Counted from the first letter of the stretch, positions 34,541-44,065 are shown. The stretch is DNA of 64,000 nucleotides from Kerstersia sp052103615 (GCF_052103615.1 NZ_JBQEKA010000002.1:1-64000), one strand, 5' to 3'. The notes: a model not told the origin generated them from the sequence alone. Numbers and translations: made by a program.

Positions 34541-34845
34541 CACTCACTCTGGCGCACTATTTGGTGCTGGGGGCCATCCTCTTCGCCATCGGCGTTTTCG
34601 GGATGTTCCTGAACCGGCGCAATCTCATCATTCTGCTGATGTCCATGGAGCTGATGCTGCTGGCCGTGAACATGAACTTCGTCGCCTTTTCCTCCTGGAT
34701 GGGCGATGCGGCAGGGCAGGTTTTCGTGTTCTTCATTCTCACGGTGGCGGCTGCCGAAGCCGCTATTGGTCTGGCGATCCTGGTGTTGCTGTTCCGTAAC
34801 CTGAACACGATCAACGTCGACGATCTTGATCGCCTGAAAGGCTGA
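34537..34845 (+). CDS. nuoK: NADH-quinone oxidoreductase subunit K
   Basis: The 102-residue ND4L homologue has three membrane helices. It carries the two conserved membrane Glu of the proton path in 'LLMSMELMLLAVNMNFV' and 'TVAAAEAAIGLAILVLLFR'. Start overlaps nuoJ; the stop is 14 bases before the chosen nuoL ATG. Confidence 0.97.
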   Translation: MTLTLAHYLVLGAILFAIGVFGMFLNRRNLIILLMSMELMLLAVNMNFVAFSSWMGDAAGQVFVFFILTVAAAEAAIGLAILVLLFRNLNTINVDDLDRLKG

Positions 34846-34859
34846 TGGGGCCCGGAATC

Positions 34860-36866
34860 ATGTCTGAAACCAATTTTTATCTGCTTATCGCACTGGCCCC
34901 GCTGGTCGGCGCCATATTGTCCGGCCTGTTCGGCACCGGCTTCCTGGGCCGTCCGGTCGGGCGCCGGGCTGCGCATTGCATCACCATTCTGGGCGTGGCG
35001 ATTTCCGCCATCGGTTCGGTATTCGTGCTGCGCGATGTGCTCAACGGCCATACGTTTGACGGCACGGTCTATACCTGGACGCTGATCGGCACAACCAAGC
35101 TGGAAATCGGCTTCCTGATCGACTCGCTGTCGGCCATGATGATGGTGGTCGTGACCTCCGTGTCCCTGATGGTGCACATCTATACCATCGGCTACATGTC
35201 CGATGATCCGGGTTATCAGCGCTTCTTCTCGTACATCTCGCTGTTCACCTTCTCCATGCTGATGCTGGTCATGTCCAACAACATGGTTCAGCTGTTCTTC
35301 GGCTGGGAAGCGGTGGGCCTGGTGTCTTACCTGCTGATCGGTTTCTGGTACACGCGTCCGACGGCGATCTTCGCCAACATGAAGGCGTTCCTGATCAACC
35401 GTGTCGGTGACTTCGGTTTCGTGCTCGGCATCGGTTTGCTGTTCGCCTACACCGGCACCATGCATTACGGTGAAGTTTTCGCTCAGGCCGACAAACTGGA
35501 TGCCCTGCAATTGCCCGGCACCGACTGGCAATTGCTGACGGTGGCGTGTATCTGCCTGTTCATCGGCGCCATGGGTAAATCGGCGCAGGTGCCGCTGCAT
35601 GCCTGGCTGCCGGATTCCATGGAAGGCCCGACCCCGATCTCCGCGCTGATTCACGCGGCCACCATGGTGACCGCTGGTATCTTCATGGTGTCGCGCTTCT
35701 CGCCGCTGTTTGAACTGTCCGATACGGCGCTGTCGCTGATGATCGTGGTGGGCGGTATTGGCGCGCTGTTCCTCGGTATCCTCGGCATCATCCAGAATGA
35801 CATCAAGCGCGTCGTGGCTTACTCCACGCTGTCGCAGCTGGGTTACATGACGGTGGCGCTGGGCGCTTCGGCCTACTCGGTGGCTGTGCTGCACTTGCTG
35901 ACGCACGCTTTCTTCAAGGCCATGCTGTTCCTGGGCGCGGGTTCCGTCATTATCGGCATGCACCACGATCAGGACATCCGCAACATGGGCGGCCTGCGCA
36001 AGTACATGCCCATTACCTGGATTACCTTCCTGATCGGCACGCTGGCGCTGGTCGGCACGCCGTTCTTCTCGGGCTTCTATTCCAAGGAAAACCTGATCGA
36101 GGCTGCACACGCCGCCAACGTCTGGGGCGCGGACTTCGCCTACTGGTCGGTGCTGATCGGTGTGTTCGTCACGTCGCTGTACTCGTTCCGCGTGTACTTC
36201 CTGGTCTTCCACGGCAAGGAACGCTACCCCGAGCACGGTCATGACGGCCATGGCCATGATGATCACGGCCACGGCCATCACGGCGGCAAGCCGCATGAGT
36301 CGCCCTGGGTGGTGACGCTGCCGCTGATCCTGCTGGCGATTCCGTCCGTCATCATCGGCGCCATCGTGGTGGAACCCATGCTGTTCGGTTCCTTCTTCGA
36401 GGGTGTTATCACGGTGCTGCCGCAGCACCCGGCGATGGCTGATATCGCATCGACCTGGCATGGCTGGGTGGCTTATGGCCTGCATGCCTTCCAGACGCTG
36501 CCGTTCTGGCTGGTTGTGGCCGGTGCCGTCATTGCCTGGTACTGCTACCTGATCAATCCCAAGGTGCCCGCCGCCATCGAAGCCCGCATGGGCTGGCTGC
36601 TGCGCATCCTGGAAAACAAGTACTACGTCGATTGGTTCAACGAGCAGGTCATTGCGCGTGGCGCCCGTGCGCTGGGCCGCGGCCTGTGGCGCTACGGTGA
36701 CCGCGGCCTGATTGACGGCCTGCTGGTCAACGGCAGCGCCCGCCTGGTGGGCTGGATTGCCGCCGTCAGCCGCAAGGTCCAGACCGGCTACATCTACCAC
36801 TATGCGTTCGCCATGATCATCGGTGTGATGGTTCTGGTGACCTTCTATGTGCTGATTTACAAATGA
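34860..36866 (+). CDS. nuoL: NADH-quinone oxidoreductase subunit L
   Basis: The 668-residue ND5 homologue is the distal antiporter-like proton pump with the long lateral helix at its C-terminus. ATG 34860 (MSETNFYLLIALAPL) matches the family start; an ATG at 34845 overlapping the nuoK stop would add five residues. Conserved proton-path elements include 'FGWEAVGLVSYLLIGFW', 'MGKSAQVPLHAWLPDSMEGP' and 'HLLTHAFFKAMLFLGAGS'. A cytosolic or periplasmic loop at about residues 458-480 is extremely His-rich (Glu-His-Gly-His-Asp repeats), which could bind metal ions. The stop overlaps the nuoM start. Confidence 0.97.
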   Translation: MSETNFYLLIALAPLVGAILSGLFGTGFLGRPVGRRAAHCITILGVAISAIGSVFVLRDVLNGHTFDGTVYTWTLIGTTKLEIGFLIDSLSAMMMVVVTSVSLMVHIYTIGYMSDDPGYQRFFSYISLFTFSMLMLVMSNNMVQLFFGWEAVGLVSYLLIGFWYTRPTAIFANMKAFLINRVGDFGFVLGIGLLFAYTGTMHYGEVFAQADKLDALQLPGTDWQLLTVACICLFIGAMGKSAQVPLHAWLPDSMEGPTPISALIHAATMVTAGIFMVSRFSPLFELSDTALSLMIVVGGIGALFLGILGIIQNDIKRVVAYSTLSQLGYMTVALGASAYSVAVLHLLTHAFFKAMLFLGAGSVIIGMHHDQDIRNMGGLRKYMPITWITFLIGTLALVGTPFFSGFYSKENLIEAAHAANVWGADFAYWSVLIGVFVTSLYSFRVYFLVFHGKERYPEHGHDGHGHDDHGHGHHGGKPHESPWVVTLPLILLAIPSVIIGAIVVEPMLFGSFFEGVITVLPQHPAMADIASTWHGWVAYGLHAFQTLPFWLVVAGAVIAWYCYLINPKVPAAIEARMGWLLRILENKYYVDWFNEQVIARGARALGRGLWRYGDRGLIDGLLVNGSARLVGWIAAVSRKVQTGYIYHYAFAMIIGVMVLVTFYVLIYK

Positions 36867-38362
36867 TGGCTAGCGACATGGTATCTACAACATTCCCCTG
36901 GCTGACCTGGGCCATCTTCACGCCCATCGTGTTCGGCGTGCTGGTCCTGGCGTTCGGGCGCGATTCCGCGCCCGGCCGCACCCGCTGGCTGTCGCTGCTT
37001 GGCGCCATCGTCAGCTTCCTGGTCACCATTCCGCTATATACGCGTTTTGATGCCACCACGGCCGATATGCAGTTCGTCGAGAAGTCGAGCTGGATCGAGG
37101 CGCTTGGCGTGAATTACCACCTGGGTGTCGATGGCATCTCGGTCTGGTTCGTGCTGCTGACTGCCTTCATCACCATCATCGTGGTGGTGGCAGGCTGGGA
37201 AGTCATCACCAAGCGCGTCGCGCAGTACATGGCGGCGTTCCTGATCCTGTCCGGGCTGATGATCGGCGTCTTCTCGGCGCTGGACGGCTTGCTGTTCTAC
37301 ATCTTCTTCGAAGCCACGCTGATCCCGATGTACATCATCGTCGGCGTCTGGGGCGGCCCGAACCGGGTGTACGCGGCATTCAAGTTCTTCCTGTACACCC
37401 TGATGGGTTCGCTGCTCACGCTGGTGGCCTTCATCTATCTCTGGAACGTCACGGGCACTTTCGACATCGCGACCTGGCAGCAGCAGCCGCTGGGCATGAC
37501 GCCGCAGATCCTGATCTTCCTGGCGCTGCTGGCTGCGTTTGCGGTCAAGGTGCCGATGTGGCCGGTACACACCTGGCTGCCGGATGCTCACGTGGAAGCG
37601 CCTACCGGCGGTTCCGTGGTACTGGCCGCGATCATGCTGAAGCTGGGCGCCTACGGGTTCCTGCGTTTCTCGCTGCCCATCGCGCCCGACGCTGCGCATG
37701 AGCTGTCGTGGCTGATGATCACGCTGTCGCTGGTTGCTGTGATCTATATCGGGCTGGTGGCAATCATCCAGTCCGACATGAAGAAACTGGTGGCGTATTC
37801 GTCTGTCGCCCACATGGGCTTCGTGACGCTGGGCTTCTTCATCTTCAATACCGCCGGTATGGAAGGCGCGATTGTCCAGATGATCTCGCACGGTTTCGTG
37901 TCCGGCGCCATGTTCCTGTGTATCGGCGTCCTGTACGACCGTGTGCACAGCCGTGAGATCTCGGCCTACGGCGGTGTGGTCAATACCATGCCGAAGTTCG
38001 CCACCTTCTTCATCCTGTTCTCGATGGCCAACAGCGGTCTGCCCGCAACCAGCGGTTTCGTGGGTGAGTTCATGGTCATCATGGGCGCGGTCGAATACAA
38101 CTTCTGGATTGGCTTGCTGACCGCAACGGCCCTGATCCTGGGCGCGGCCTACTCGCTCTGGATGACCAAGCGTGTCGTGCTGGGTGATGTTGCCAATGAC
38201 AACGTGCGCAACCTGAAAGACCTGTGCAGCCGTGAATTCCTGATGCTGGGCATCCTGGCTATCGCCGTGTTGTTCATGGGTATCTATCCGAAGCCCTTTG
38301 TCGATCTTATCCACGTCTCGGTCGATGCGCTGCTGCAGCACGTTGCCATCTCGAAACTGTAA
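36863..38362 (+). CDS. nuoM: NADH-quinone oxidoreductase subunit M
   Basis: The 499-residue ND4 homologue is an antiporter-like proton-pumping subunit with about fourteen helices. Diagnostic stretches are 'FFEATLIPMYIIVGVWGG', 'AFAVKVPMWPVHTWLPDAH' and 'MISHGFVSGAMFLCIGVLYDR'. The first ATG (36863) overlaps the nuoL stop; alternatives are ATG 36866 and 36878 (MVSTTFPWL), and the choice is uncertain by a few residues. Confidence 0.97.
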   Translation: MMASDMVSTTFPWLTWAIFTPIVFGVLVLAFGRDSAPGRTRWLSLLGAIVSFLVTIPLYTRFDATTADMQFVEKSSWIEALGVNYHLGVDGISVWFVLLTAFITIIVVVAGWEVITKRVAQYMAAFLILSGLMIGVFSALDGLLFYIFFEATLIPMYIIVGVWGGPNRVYAAFKFFLYTLMGSLLTLVAFIYLWNVTGTFDIATWQQQPLGMTPQILIFLALLAAFAVKVPMWPVHTWLPDAHVEAPTGGSVVLAAIMLKLGAYGFLRFSLPIAPDAAHELSWLMITLSLVAVIYIGLVAIIQSDMKKLVAYSSVAHMGFVTLGFFIFNTAGMEGAIVQMISHGFVSGAMFLCIGVLYDRVHSREISAYGGVVNTMPKFATFFILFSMANSGLPATSGFVGEFMVIMGAVEYNFWIGLLTATALILGAAYSLWMTKRVVLGDVANDNVRNLKDLCSREFLMLGILAIAVLFMGIYPKPFVDLIHVSVDALLQHVAISKL

Positions 38363-38374
38363 GGCTGGACCATC

Positions 38375-39859
38375 ATGCAATCTTCGTTCAACTTTACCCT
38401 TGCGCTGCCGGAGATCATCCTGCTGATAGGCGGCCTGGCGATCCTGCTGCTGGACGCCGTCCGCAACGATCCCCAGCGCCGCTTGACGCATGCTCTCAGC
38501 CTCGTACTGCTGATCGTGCTGACGGTCGTCTCCCTGGTGCAGTGGTCTGATGGCGTGCGTGGTTCCACGTTCTCCGGCATGTTCGTGGTGGACCCGCTGG
38601 CCCACCTGCTCAAGGTCGCTTCCTATATCGCGGTGGCGGTCAGCCTGATCTACGGCCGTGCCTATGCGCAAGCGCGTGACATGATGAGCCGCGGCGGCGA
38701 GATCTATGTGCTGTCGCTGTTCGCGCTGCTGGGCCAGATGGTCATGATTTCGGCAGGCAACATGATCTCCATGTACCTGGGCCTGGAACTGATGTCGCTG
38801 GCGCTGTACGCGCTCATTGCCCTGCGCCGTGATCATGTTGTGGCGACCGAAGCGGCAATGAAGTACTTCGTGCTCGGCGCGCTGGCATCCGGCTTCCTGC
38901 TGTACGGCATGTCCATGGTCTATGGCGCCACCGGCAAGCTGGATCTGAGTGAAATCGCTGCGGTTCTGCGCGGCGGCGACTTCCAGCACATGGCGCTGGT
39001 GTTCGGCGTGGTGTTCGTGGTGGCTGGCCTGGCGTTCAAACTGGGCGTGGTGCCTTTCCACATGTGGGTGCCCGACGTTTACCAAGGCTCGCCGACGTCT
39101 TCGACGCTGCTGCTGGGCGCAGCGCCCAAGCTGGCTGCCTTTGCCGTCACGCTGCGTTTGCTGGTCGAAGGCCTGCACACGCTGGCCGCCGACTGGCAGA
39201 GCATGCTCATGATCATGGCCGTGCTGTCTCTGGCCATCGGTAACCTGACCGCGATCATGCAAAGCAGCTTCAAGCGCATGCTGGCTTATTCGAGCATTTC
39301 GCATATGGGCTTCGTCATCCTGGGCCTGCTCTCGGGCGTGGTGGATGGCAATCCTGGCGCTGCCGGTTCGGCCTATGGCGCTGCGCTGTTCTACATGCTG
39401 GTGTACGTGCTGACAACGCTGGGCGGTTTCGGCGTGGTCATGCTGATGTCGCGTGAAGGCTTTGAATGCGACAACATCAGCGACCTGAAGGGTCTGAACA
39501 AGCGCAGCCCGCTGTACGCGCTGGTTCTGCTGCTGCTGATGTTCTCGCTGGCCGGCATCCCGCCGCTGGTGGGCTTCTATGCCAAGCTGGCTGTGCTGCA
39601 AGCCGTGGTGCAGGCTGGCCATCTGTGGCTGGCGGTTGTGGCGGTGCTGTTCTCGCTGATTGGCGCGTTCTACTACATCCGTGTCGTGAAGGTGGTGTAC
39701 TTCGACGAGCCGGAAGACAATGCGCCGACCATCAAGGCGGGCTGTCTGCCGCGCGCCGTCATGGCGATCAACGCCGCGCTGCTGTTGCTGCTGGGCATCC
39801 AGGAAAACGGCATCATTCAACTGTCGGTGGACGCCATCCGGGCATCGCTGGCATTCTGA
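38375..39859 (+). CDS. nuoN: NADH-quinone oxidoreductase subunit N
   Basis: The 494-residue ND2 homologue is the third antiporter-like subunit and the last gene of the operon. Conserved parts are 'GLELMSLALYALIALRRD', 'GLAFKLGVVPFHMWVPDVYQG' and 'MLAYSSISHMGFVILGLLSG'. Three consecutive hairpins follow, consistent with the 3' end of the long nuo transcript. Confidence 0.97.
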   Translation: MQSSFNFTLALPEIILLIGGLAILLLDAVRNDPQRRLTHALSLVLLIVLTVVSLVQWSDGVRGSTFSGMFVVDPLAHLLKVASYIAVAVSLIYGRAYAQARDMMSRGGEIYVLSLFALLGQMVMISAGNMISMYLGLELMSLALYALIALRRDHVVATEAAMKYFVLGALASGFLLYGMSMVYGATGKLDLSEIAAVLRGGDFQHMALVFGVVFVVAGLAFKLGVVPFHMWVPDVYQGSPTSSTLLLGAAPKLAAFAVTLRLLVEGLHTLAADWQSMLMIMAVLSLAIGNLTAIMQSSFKRMLAYSSISHMGFVILGLLSGVVDGNPGAAGSAYGAALFYMLVYVLTTLGGFGVVMLMSREGFECDNISDLKGLNKRSPLYALVLLLLMFSLAGIPPLVGFYAKLAVLQAVVQAGHLWLAVVAVLFSLIGAFYYIRVVKVVYFDEPEDNAPTIKAGCLPRAVMAINAALLLLLGIQENGIIQLSVDAIRASLAF

Positions 39860-39862
39860 TAG

Positions 39863-39897
39863 GGCAAGCTTCCCGCCATCACGGCGGGAAGCTTGCC
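39863..39897 (+). terminator. First hairpin after nuoN (perfect 15-bp stem)
   Basis: GGCAAGCTTCCCGCC and its exact complement with a 5-base loop start 4 bases after the nuoN stop. There is no T-run, so it may protect the 3' end of the nuo mRNA or halt transcription only partly. Confidence 0.6.
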
Positions 39898-39901
39898 GGA
39901 T

Positions 39902-39941
39902 GGCCTGCGCGCCGCGCCGCTTTTGCGGCATCGCGCAGGCC
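39902..39941 (+). other. Second hairpin after nuoN
   Basis: Outer arms GGCCTGCGC / GCGCAGGCC enclose a second nested hairpin GCCGC-TTTT-GCGGC. No T-run follows. Confidence 0.45.
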
Positions 39942-39945
39942 TCAT

Positions 39946-39994
39946 AAAAAAACCCTCAGGGATGGCTTTTCAGCCAGCACCTGGGGGTTTTTGT
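39946..39994 (+). terminator. Rho-independent terminator of nuo operon
   Basis: AAAACCCTCAGG (39949-39960) pairs with CCTGGGGGTTTT (39980-39991) with one G-U, with an inner GGCT/AGCC stem, and is followed by TTGTTTT. This is the best intrinsic terminator of the three. Confidence 0.8.
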
Positions 39995-40252
39995 TTTGCG
40001 GGCTAGGTTGCTGGACGAGACGGGGCCGGGCGATGGATTGGGGCGCGCGCTGCCGCTAGCCGGGCGCCGGTTCATGCGGCTTGCCGTGACAGGCAGCGTC
40101 GGGAACTGGCTGGCGTAGTGATAAATGTTCTCGCCTTTGATATACCGCAAACAGCCGGGCCGGCAAGCATTTACAGCGCATGGCGCCGCCGCAGACAATG
40201 AGCTCCAGGGCAGCGGTTTTTGCCGCTGCGGCTTGCTGAACAGGAGAAAGCA

Positions 40253-41017
40253 ATGAAACGTCTGGAAGGTAAAGTTGCCATTGTCACCGGCGCTGCAGTC
40301 GGTATCGGCCGTGCCATCGCGCTGCGCCTGGCGCAGGAAGGCGCCAAAGTCGCCGTGACGGATGTGCAGGATGGCAGCGAAGTCGTGGACGCCATCAGCA
40401 AGCAAGGGGGGCTGGCCAAGTACTGGCGCGTGGATACGACGGACGAGGCGTCCGTGGCGGAATCGTTTATCGAGGTGGCGGAGTATTTCGGCCGGATAGA
40501 TATCCTGGTCAATAACGCCGGGATTTCCGGGGTGAACAAACCCACGCATGAAATCACGGAAGCCGAATGGGACCGGGTCATGGACGTCAACGTCAAAGGC
40601 GTTTTCTTCTGCACCAAGCATGCGGTGCCGACCATGCAGGAACAAGGCGGCGGCAGCATCATTAACCTGTCTTCTATCTATGGCCTGGTGGGCGCAGCCG
40701 ATCTGCCGCCTTACCATGCCTCCAAGGGCGCTGTGCGCCTGATGAGCAAGAATGACGCTTTGCTGTACGCACGCGATCATATCCGTGTGAACTCAGTACA
40801 CCCTGGCTTCATCTGGACCCCGCTGGTCGAAGATTTGGCCAACAACGCGCCGGAAGGAGCCGCGGCATTCCGCGCCGAACTGGATGCGCGCCATCCGCTG
40901 GGGTATGTCGGAGACTCCGACGATATCGCCTGGGGCGTGGTGTATCTGGCCTCTGATGAGGCCAAGTTCGTCACGGGCAGCGAGCTGGTGATAGATGGCG
41001 GTTATACCGCCAGGTAA
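40253..41017 (+). CDS. SDR-family oxidoreductase
   Basis: A 254-residue classical short-chain dehydrogenase. It has the cofactor loop 'VTGAAVGIGRAIA' (TGxxxGxG), 'NNAG', the catalytic Ser in 'IINLSSIYG' and the YxxxK pair in 'PYHASKGAVR', and the C-terminal 'ELVIDGGYTAR'. ATG 40253 has AGGAGA at ideal spacing. NAD(H) preference is suggested by an Asp at the end of the second strand ('VAVTDVQD'). The substrate is an unknown alcohol or ketone. It converges with the TRAP transporter cluster and is not in its operon, but physically it borders a probable catabolic locus that has a second SDR. Confidence 0.9.
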   Translation: MKRLEGKVAIVTGAAVGIGRAIALRLAQEGAKVAVTDVQDGSEVVDAISKQGGLAKYWRVDTTDEASVAESFIEVAEYFGRIDILVNNAGISGVNKPTHEITEAEWDRVMDVNVKGVFFCTKHAVPTMQEQGGGSIINLSSIYGLVGAADLPPYHASKGAVRLMSKNDALLYARDHIRVNSVHPGFIWTPLVEDLANNAPEGAAAFRAELDARHPLGYVGDSDDIAWGVVYLASDEAKFVTGSELVIDGGYTAR

Positions 41018-41106
41018 GTCCCGCGCCTTGGTGCGCCAGCGTCATGCGCAGGCCCGGTTTCCGCAAGGAGGCCGGGCCTGCGCGCTGATACGCGGGGCAA
41101 TTCGGC

Positions 41107-42384
41107 TTAGTACAGCCAGCCCGCCGGTATGGTGATCAAAGGCGGAAAGAGGACGAACAACAGCAAAATGGCGAAGAGCGTGAAGATAAAGGGCAGGGCG
41201 CCGCGCGTGACCAAGTCTATTTTCATTTTGCTCACGCTGGCGACTGTACTCAATACCGTTCCCACTGGCGGGGTAATCAAGCCGATGGACACATTGACGA
41301 CAAACAGAATGCCGAAATAGACGGGGTCGATACCGGCAGATTTGACGACAGGCAGCAGGACGGGGGCCAGGATCAGGATGGTGGGCGCCGAGTCCATGCA
41401 AGTGCTGATGACCAGAATCAGGAGCATGATGGTCAGCAGCAACAGGGTCGGATTGTCCATGACGGGGCCTAGCAAACCGATGATGCGTGAGGGCAGATCG
41501 GCGACTGTCACCAGCCAGGCTGCCACCATGGCGGAGGCGACCAGCAGCATGATGACGGCTGTTGTTCTGGCAGAGACCAGCAGAATGCCATATAGCTGAG
41601 ACCAGCGCAGTTCACGGTAAATGACGGTCGCAACGAACAGGGCATAGGCTGCCGCTACCACGGCGGCTTCGGTCGGGGTGAACACGCCCATGCGCAAACC
41701 CACCAGAATGATGACCGGCAACATCAGCGCCCAGGACGACTCGCGGAAGGCGCGCCAGACATCCTGACGGCTTTTGCGCGGCGGCGTTTCCAGTTGTTCG
41801 CGGCGGGCCAGCCACCACCAGGTTGCCCACAGAGCCACGCCTATCATCAGGCCAGGGGCGATGCCGGCCATGAACAGCTTGGAGATGGACACATTGGTGG
41901 CCACGCCGAACAGGATGAGGGCAATGCTGGGCGGCAGAATGGGAGCAATAATACCGGTTGAGGCGATCAGGCCCGCGGCCCGGGAAGGATCATGCCCGGC
42001 GCGGCGCATCATGGGCAGCAGCATGGCCGTCAGCGCGGCGGCGTCGGCCACGGCAGAGCCGGACAGGGCGGCGATAAAGCAGCCAGCCAGAATTGTGACA
42101 TAGCCCAGGCCGCCGCGGATGTGGCCGATGAGCGCCAGCGCCAGATTGACCATGCGGTGCGACAGGCCGCCGGCGTTCATGATCTCGCCTGCGAGCAGGA
42201 AAAACGGGACGGCCAGCAAGGGGAAGCTGTTGGCGCCGTTGATGACATTCTGCGCCAGAATCTGGGCGTCGAAGTAATCCAGGTGATACATCAGCCCGAC
42301 GGAACTGGCCAGCAAGGCGAAGGCGATGGGGATGCGCAGCGCCATGGAGCCCAGCAGCGTGCCGACAAAAATCAGGATGGTCAT
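41107..42384 (-). CDS. TRAP transporter large permease, DctM-type
   Basis: A 425-residue inner-membrane protein with about twelve helices, the Na+-coupled transport subunit of a tripartite ATP-independent transporter. Typical segments are 'PFFLLAGEIMNAGGLSHRMVNLA', 'SGSAVADAAALTAMLLPMM' and 'LLITPPVGTVL'-like 'IGLITPPVGTVLSTVASVSK'. It overlaps the small permease gene by 4 bases (42381-42384). With DctQ and DctP it should import a carboxylate-bearing compound across the inner membrane. Confidence 0.93.
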   Translation of the reverse strand: MTILIFVGTLLGSMALRIPIAFALLASSVGLMYHLDYFDAQILAQNVINGANSFPLLAVPFFLLAGEIMNAGGLSHRMVNLALALIGHIRGGLGYVTILAGCFIAALSGSAVADAAALTAMLLPMMRRAGHDPSRAAGLIASTGIIAPILPPSIALILFGVATNVSISKLFMAGIAPGLMIGVALWATWWWLARREQLETPPRKSRQDVWRAFRESSWALMLPVIILVGLRMGVFTPTEAAVVAAAYALFVATVIYRELRWSQLYGILLVSARTTAVIMLLVASAMVAAWLVTVADLPSRIIGLLGPVMDNPTLLLLTIMLLILVISTCMDSAPTILILAPVLLPVVKSAGIDPVYFGILFVVNVSIGLITPPVGTVLSTVASVSKMKIDLVTRGALPFIFTLFAILLLFVLFPPLITIPAGWLY

Positions 42385-42896
42385 TGGGAATCCTCAGGGC
42401 TGATGGCAGGCTCGTCTTCCAGATCGACACCAGTGTTGTGCAGCACGGCCAGGCAGAGGTCGCGGGCGATGAGCAGCAGGGCTGAGCTGCCGAAAATGAC
42501 GCCAGTGGCATAGAAAATGCCCATGGACCATTCCGTTGTCGGGGCGGGAATATCTGCGTTGATCATCATTTGCTCCCAGCTGCCCGCCAGCACCAGCCAG
42601 GCGATATACAGCATGAGCAGACGGCCCAGGATAAACAGGGGTTTGTGCAGGACGCGCGGCAGCAGGGCGTAGAACAGATCACTGCCCAGGTGCGTGCGGT
42701 TGTTCAGGGCCACGATGGCGCCCAGGAAAACAATCCAGATAAAGGCCCAGCGCGCGACTTCCTCGGAGACGGTGATACCGGAGTTGAACAGATAGCGCAG
42801 GGCGACATTGACGAAGACCAGAACGGTCATGAAGGCCAGCAGTCCGACCTGTATATGGTCGAGCAAGCGGCAATAGCGGTTCAGTAGGGCTTGCAT
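42381..42896 (-). CDS. TRAP transporter small permease, DctQ-type
   Basis: A 171-residue protein with four membrane helices, starting MQALLNRYCRLLDHIQ at ATG 42896 behind an AAGGA; the longer upstream frame is unlikely. Diagnostic DctQ features are 'VFVNVALRYLFNSGITVSEEVARWAFIW' split over two helices and 'LGAIVALNNRTHLGSDLF'. It bridges the large permease and the binding protein. The C-terminal tail is acidic. Confidence 0.9.
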   Translation of the reverse strand: MQALLNRYCRLLDHIQVGLLAFMTVLVFVNVALRYLFNSGITVSEEVARWAFIWIVFLGAIVALNNRTHLGSDLFYALLPRVLHKPLFILGRLLMLYIAWLVLAGSWEQMMINADIPAPTTEWSMGIFYATGVIFGSSALLLIARDLCLAVLHNTGVDLEDEPAISPEDSQ

Positions 42897-43009
42897 GATG
42901 AAAGTCCTTGGGCCGGGAAAACACGCAGGCCAGCGGATGCGGTTTTCCAGGCGCCAGCGAAACAGAAGGAGGTGTCCGGCGCGGCGCATGAGGCCGCGCG
43001 GCTAGGGAC

Positions 43010-44026
43010 TCAGGAAGGGTTGCGCAGTTTGGCCAGTTCAGCCTGCACCTGTTCCAGTGTTTCCGGCCCCACACGCTGGGCGTGCTGGCTCACCACAGGC
43101 GCGACGGCGGCGCGGAAGCGCTCCATTTCTTGCGGGCTCAGTTCCGTGAGTTGCATGCCGCCATCCTGCAAGGCTTGCAGCGCCGCTTCTGCGCCGGCAC
43201 GGGAACGCTCGCGCTGGTACAGCGATGCTTCCGCAGCCGCTTCGCGCAGGATGCGCTGCTCCTCAGCCGACAGCCTGTCCCAGAAGCGTTTGCTGATGAT
43301 GAGTGCCATCGGGTTGTAGAGGTGGCCGGTACGGGTCACATATTTCTGCACTTCCTGGAAGTTGGAAGCCAGGATGGTGGTGAAGGGGTTTTCCTGGCCA
43401 TCGACGGCATGTGATTCCAGCGCCGGGTAGAGTTCGGGAAAGGCCAGCGGCAAGGCGTTGGCGCCCAGGGCATTGAACAGGTCGATATAAATAGGCGACT
43501 GGATCACCCGCACTTTCAGGCCGGCAATGTCCTCGACTTTTTCCACGGGGCGGCGGTTATTGGTGAGATGGCGGAAACCGAGATCCCAGTAACCCAGGCC
43601 GATAATGCCTTTCTCGCTCAATTTTTCGAGCAGCGCGGTGCCGATGGGGCCGTCGGTGATGGCATCGACTTCCTCGGCATTGTTGAACAGGAAGGGCGTA
43701 TCGAAGACGCCCAGCTCCTTGACGTGCGAGGTCAGGATGCCGGCGTTGAGGTTGGTCATTTCCAGCGTGCCGCCCTGCACCGCAGAGACGTTTTGCAGAT
43801 TGCCGCCCAGCACGCCGCCGGGGAAGGTTTTGACCGTGAGTTTGCCGCCCGACTTGGCGGCAACCAGTTCGGCGAATTTGTCGGCCCCTTCGGCCTGCGG
43901 ATGGCCGCGCTGGTTTTCAAAGGCAAAGCGGATGGTGCGGGTCTGGATATCATCCGCCTGGGCGGCGACGGCAGGCAGCAGGGCCAGCAGCGTGGCGCAG
44001 GCCAGTTGGCGTAGTGTGGATTTCAT
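43010..44026 (-). CDS. TRAP transporter substrate-binding protein, DctP-type
   Basis: A 338-residue precursor with signal MKSTLRQLACATLLALLPAV (cleavage after AQA). Family signatures are 'IRFAFENQRGHPQAEGADKFAEL', the ligand-binding Arg in 'AGLKVRVIQSPIYIDLFNALGANALPLAF' and 'ALESHAVDGQENPFTTILAS'. The Arg in 'LKVRV' normally grips the substrate carboxylate. It is the periplasmic receptor for the adjacent DctQM pair; the cluster also encodes a TIM-barrel isomerase and an SDR, pointing to a sugar acid or hydroxy acid. Confidence 0.92.
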   Translation of the reverse strand: MKSTLRQLACATLLALLPAVAAQADDIQTRTIRFAFENQRGHPQAEGADKFAELVAAKSGGKLTVKTFPGGVLGGNLQNVSAVQGGTLEMTNLNAGILTSHVKELGVFDTPFLFNNAEEVDAITDGPIGTALLEKLSEKGIIGLGYWDLGFRHLTNNRRPVEKVEDIAGLKVRVIQSPIYIDLFNALGANALPLAFPELYPALESHAVDGQENPFTTILASNFQEVQKYVTRTGHLYNPMALIISKRFWDRLSAEEQRILREAAAEASLYQRERSRAGAEAALQALQDGGMQLTELSPQEMERFRAAVAPVVSQHAQRVGPETLEQVQAELAKLRNPS

Positions 44027-44065
44027 GGTGTTGTCTCCTTGTTATGAAATGAATAGGTACGGCAA

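Noticed and set aside
34557..36800. 747-codon minus-strand open frame across nuoK and nuoL
   Set aside because: Antisense shadow; composition (His/Gln/Arg/Asp) is typical for the reverse of membrane-protein codons.
37034..39931. 965-codon minus-strand open frame across nuoM and nuoN
   Set aside because: Antisense shadow of GC-rich membrane-protein genes; its product is Gln/His/Arg-rich low-complexity sequence without any domain.
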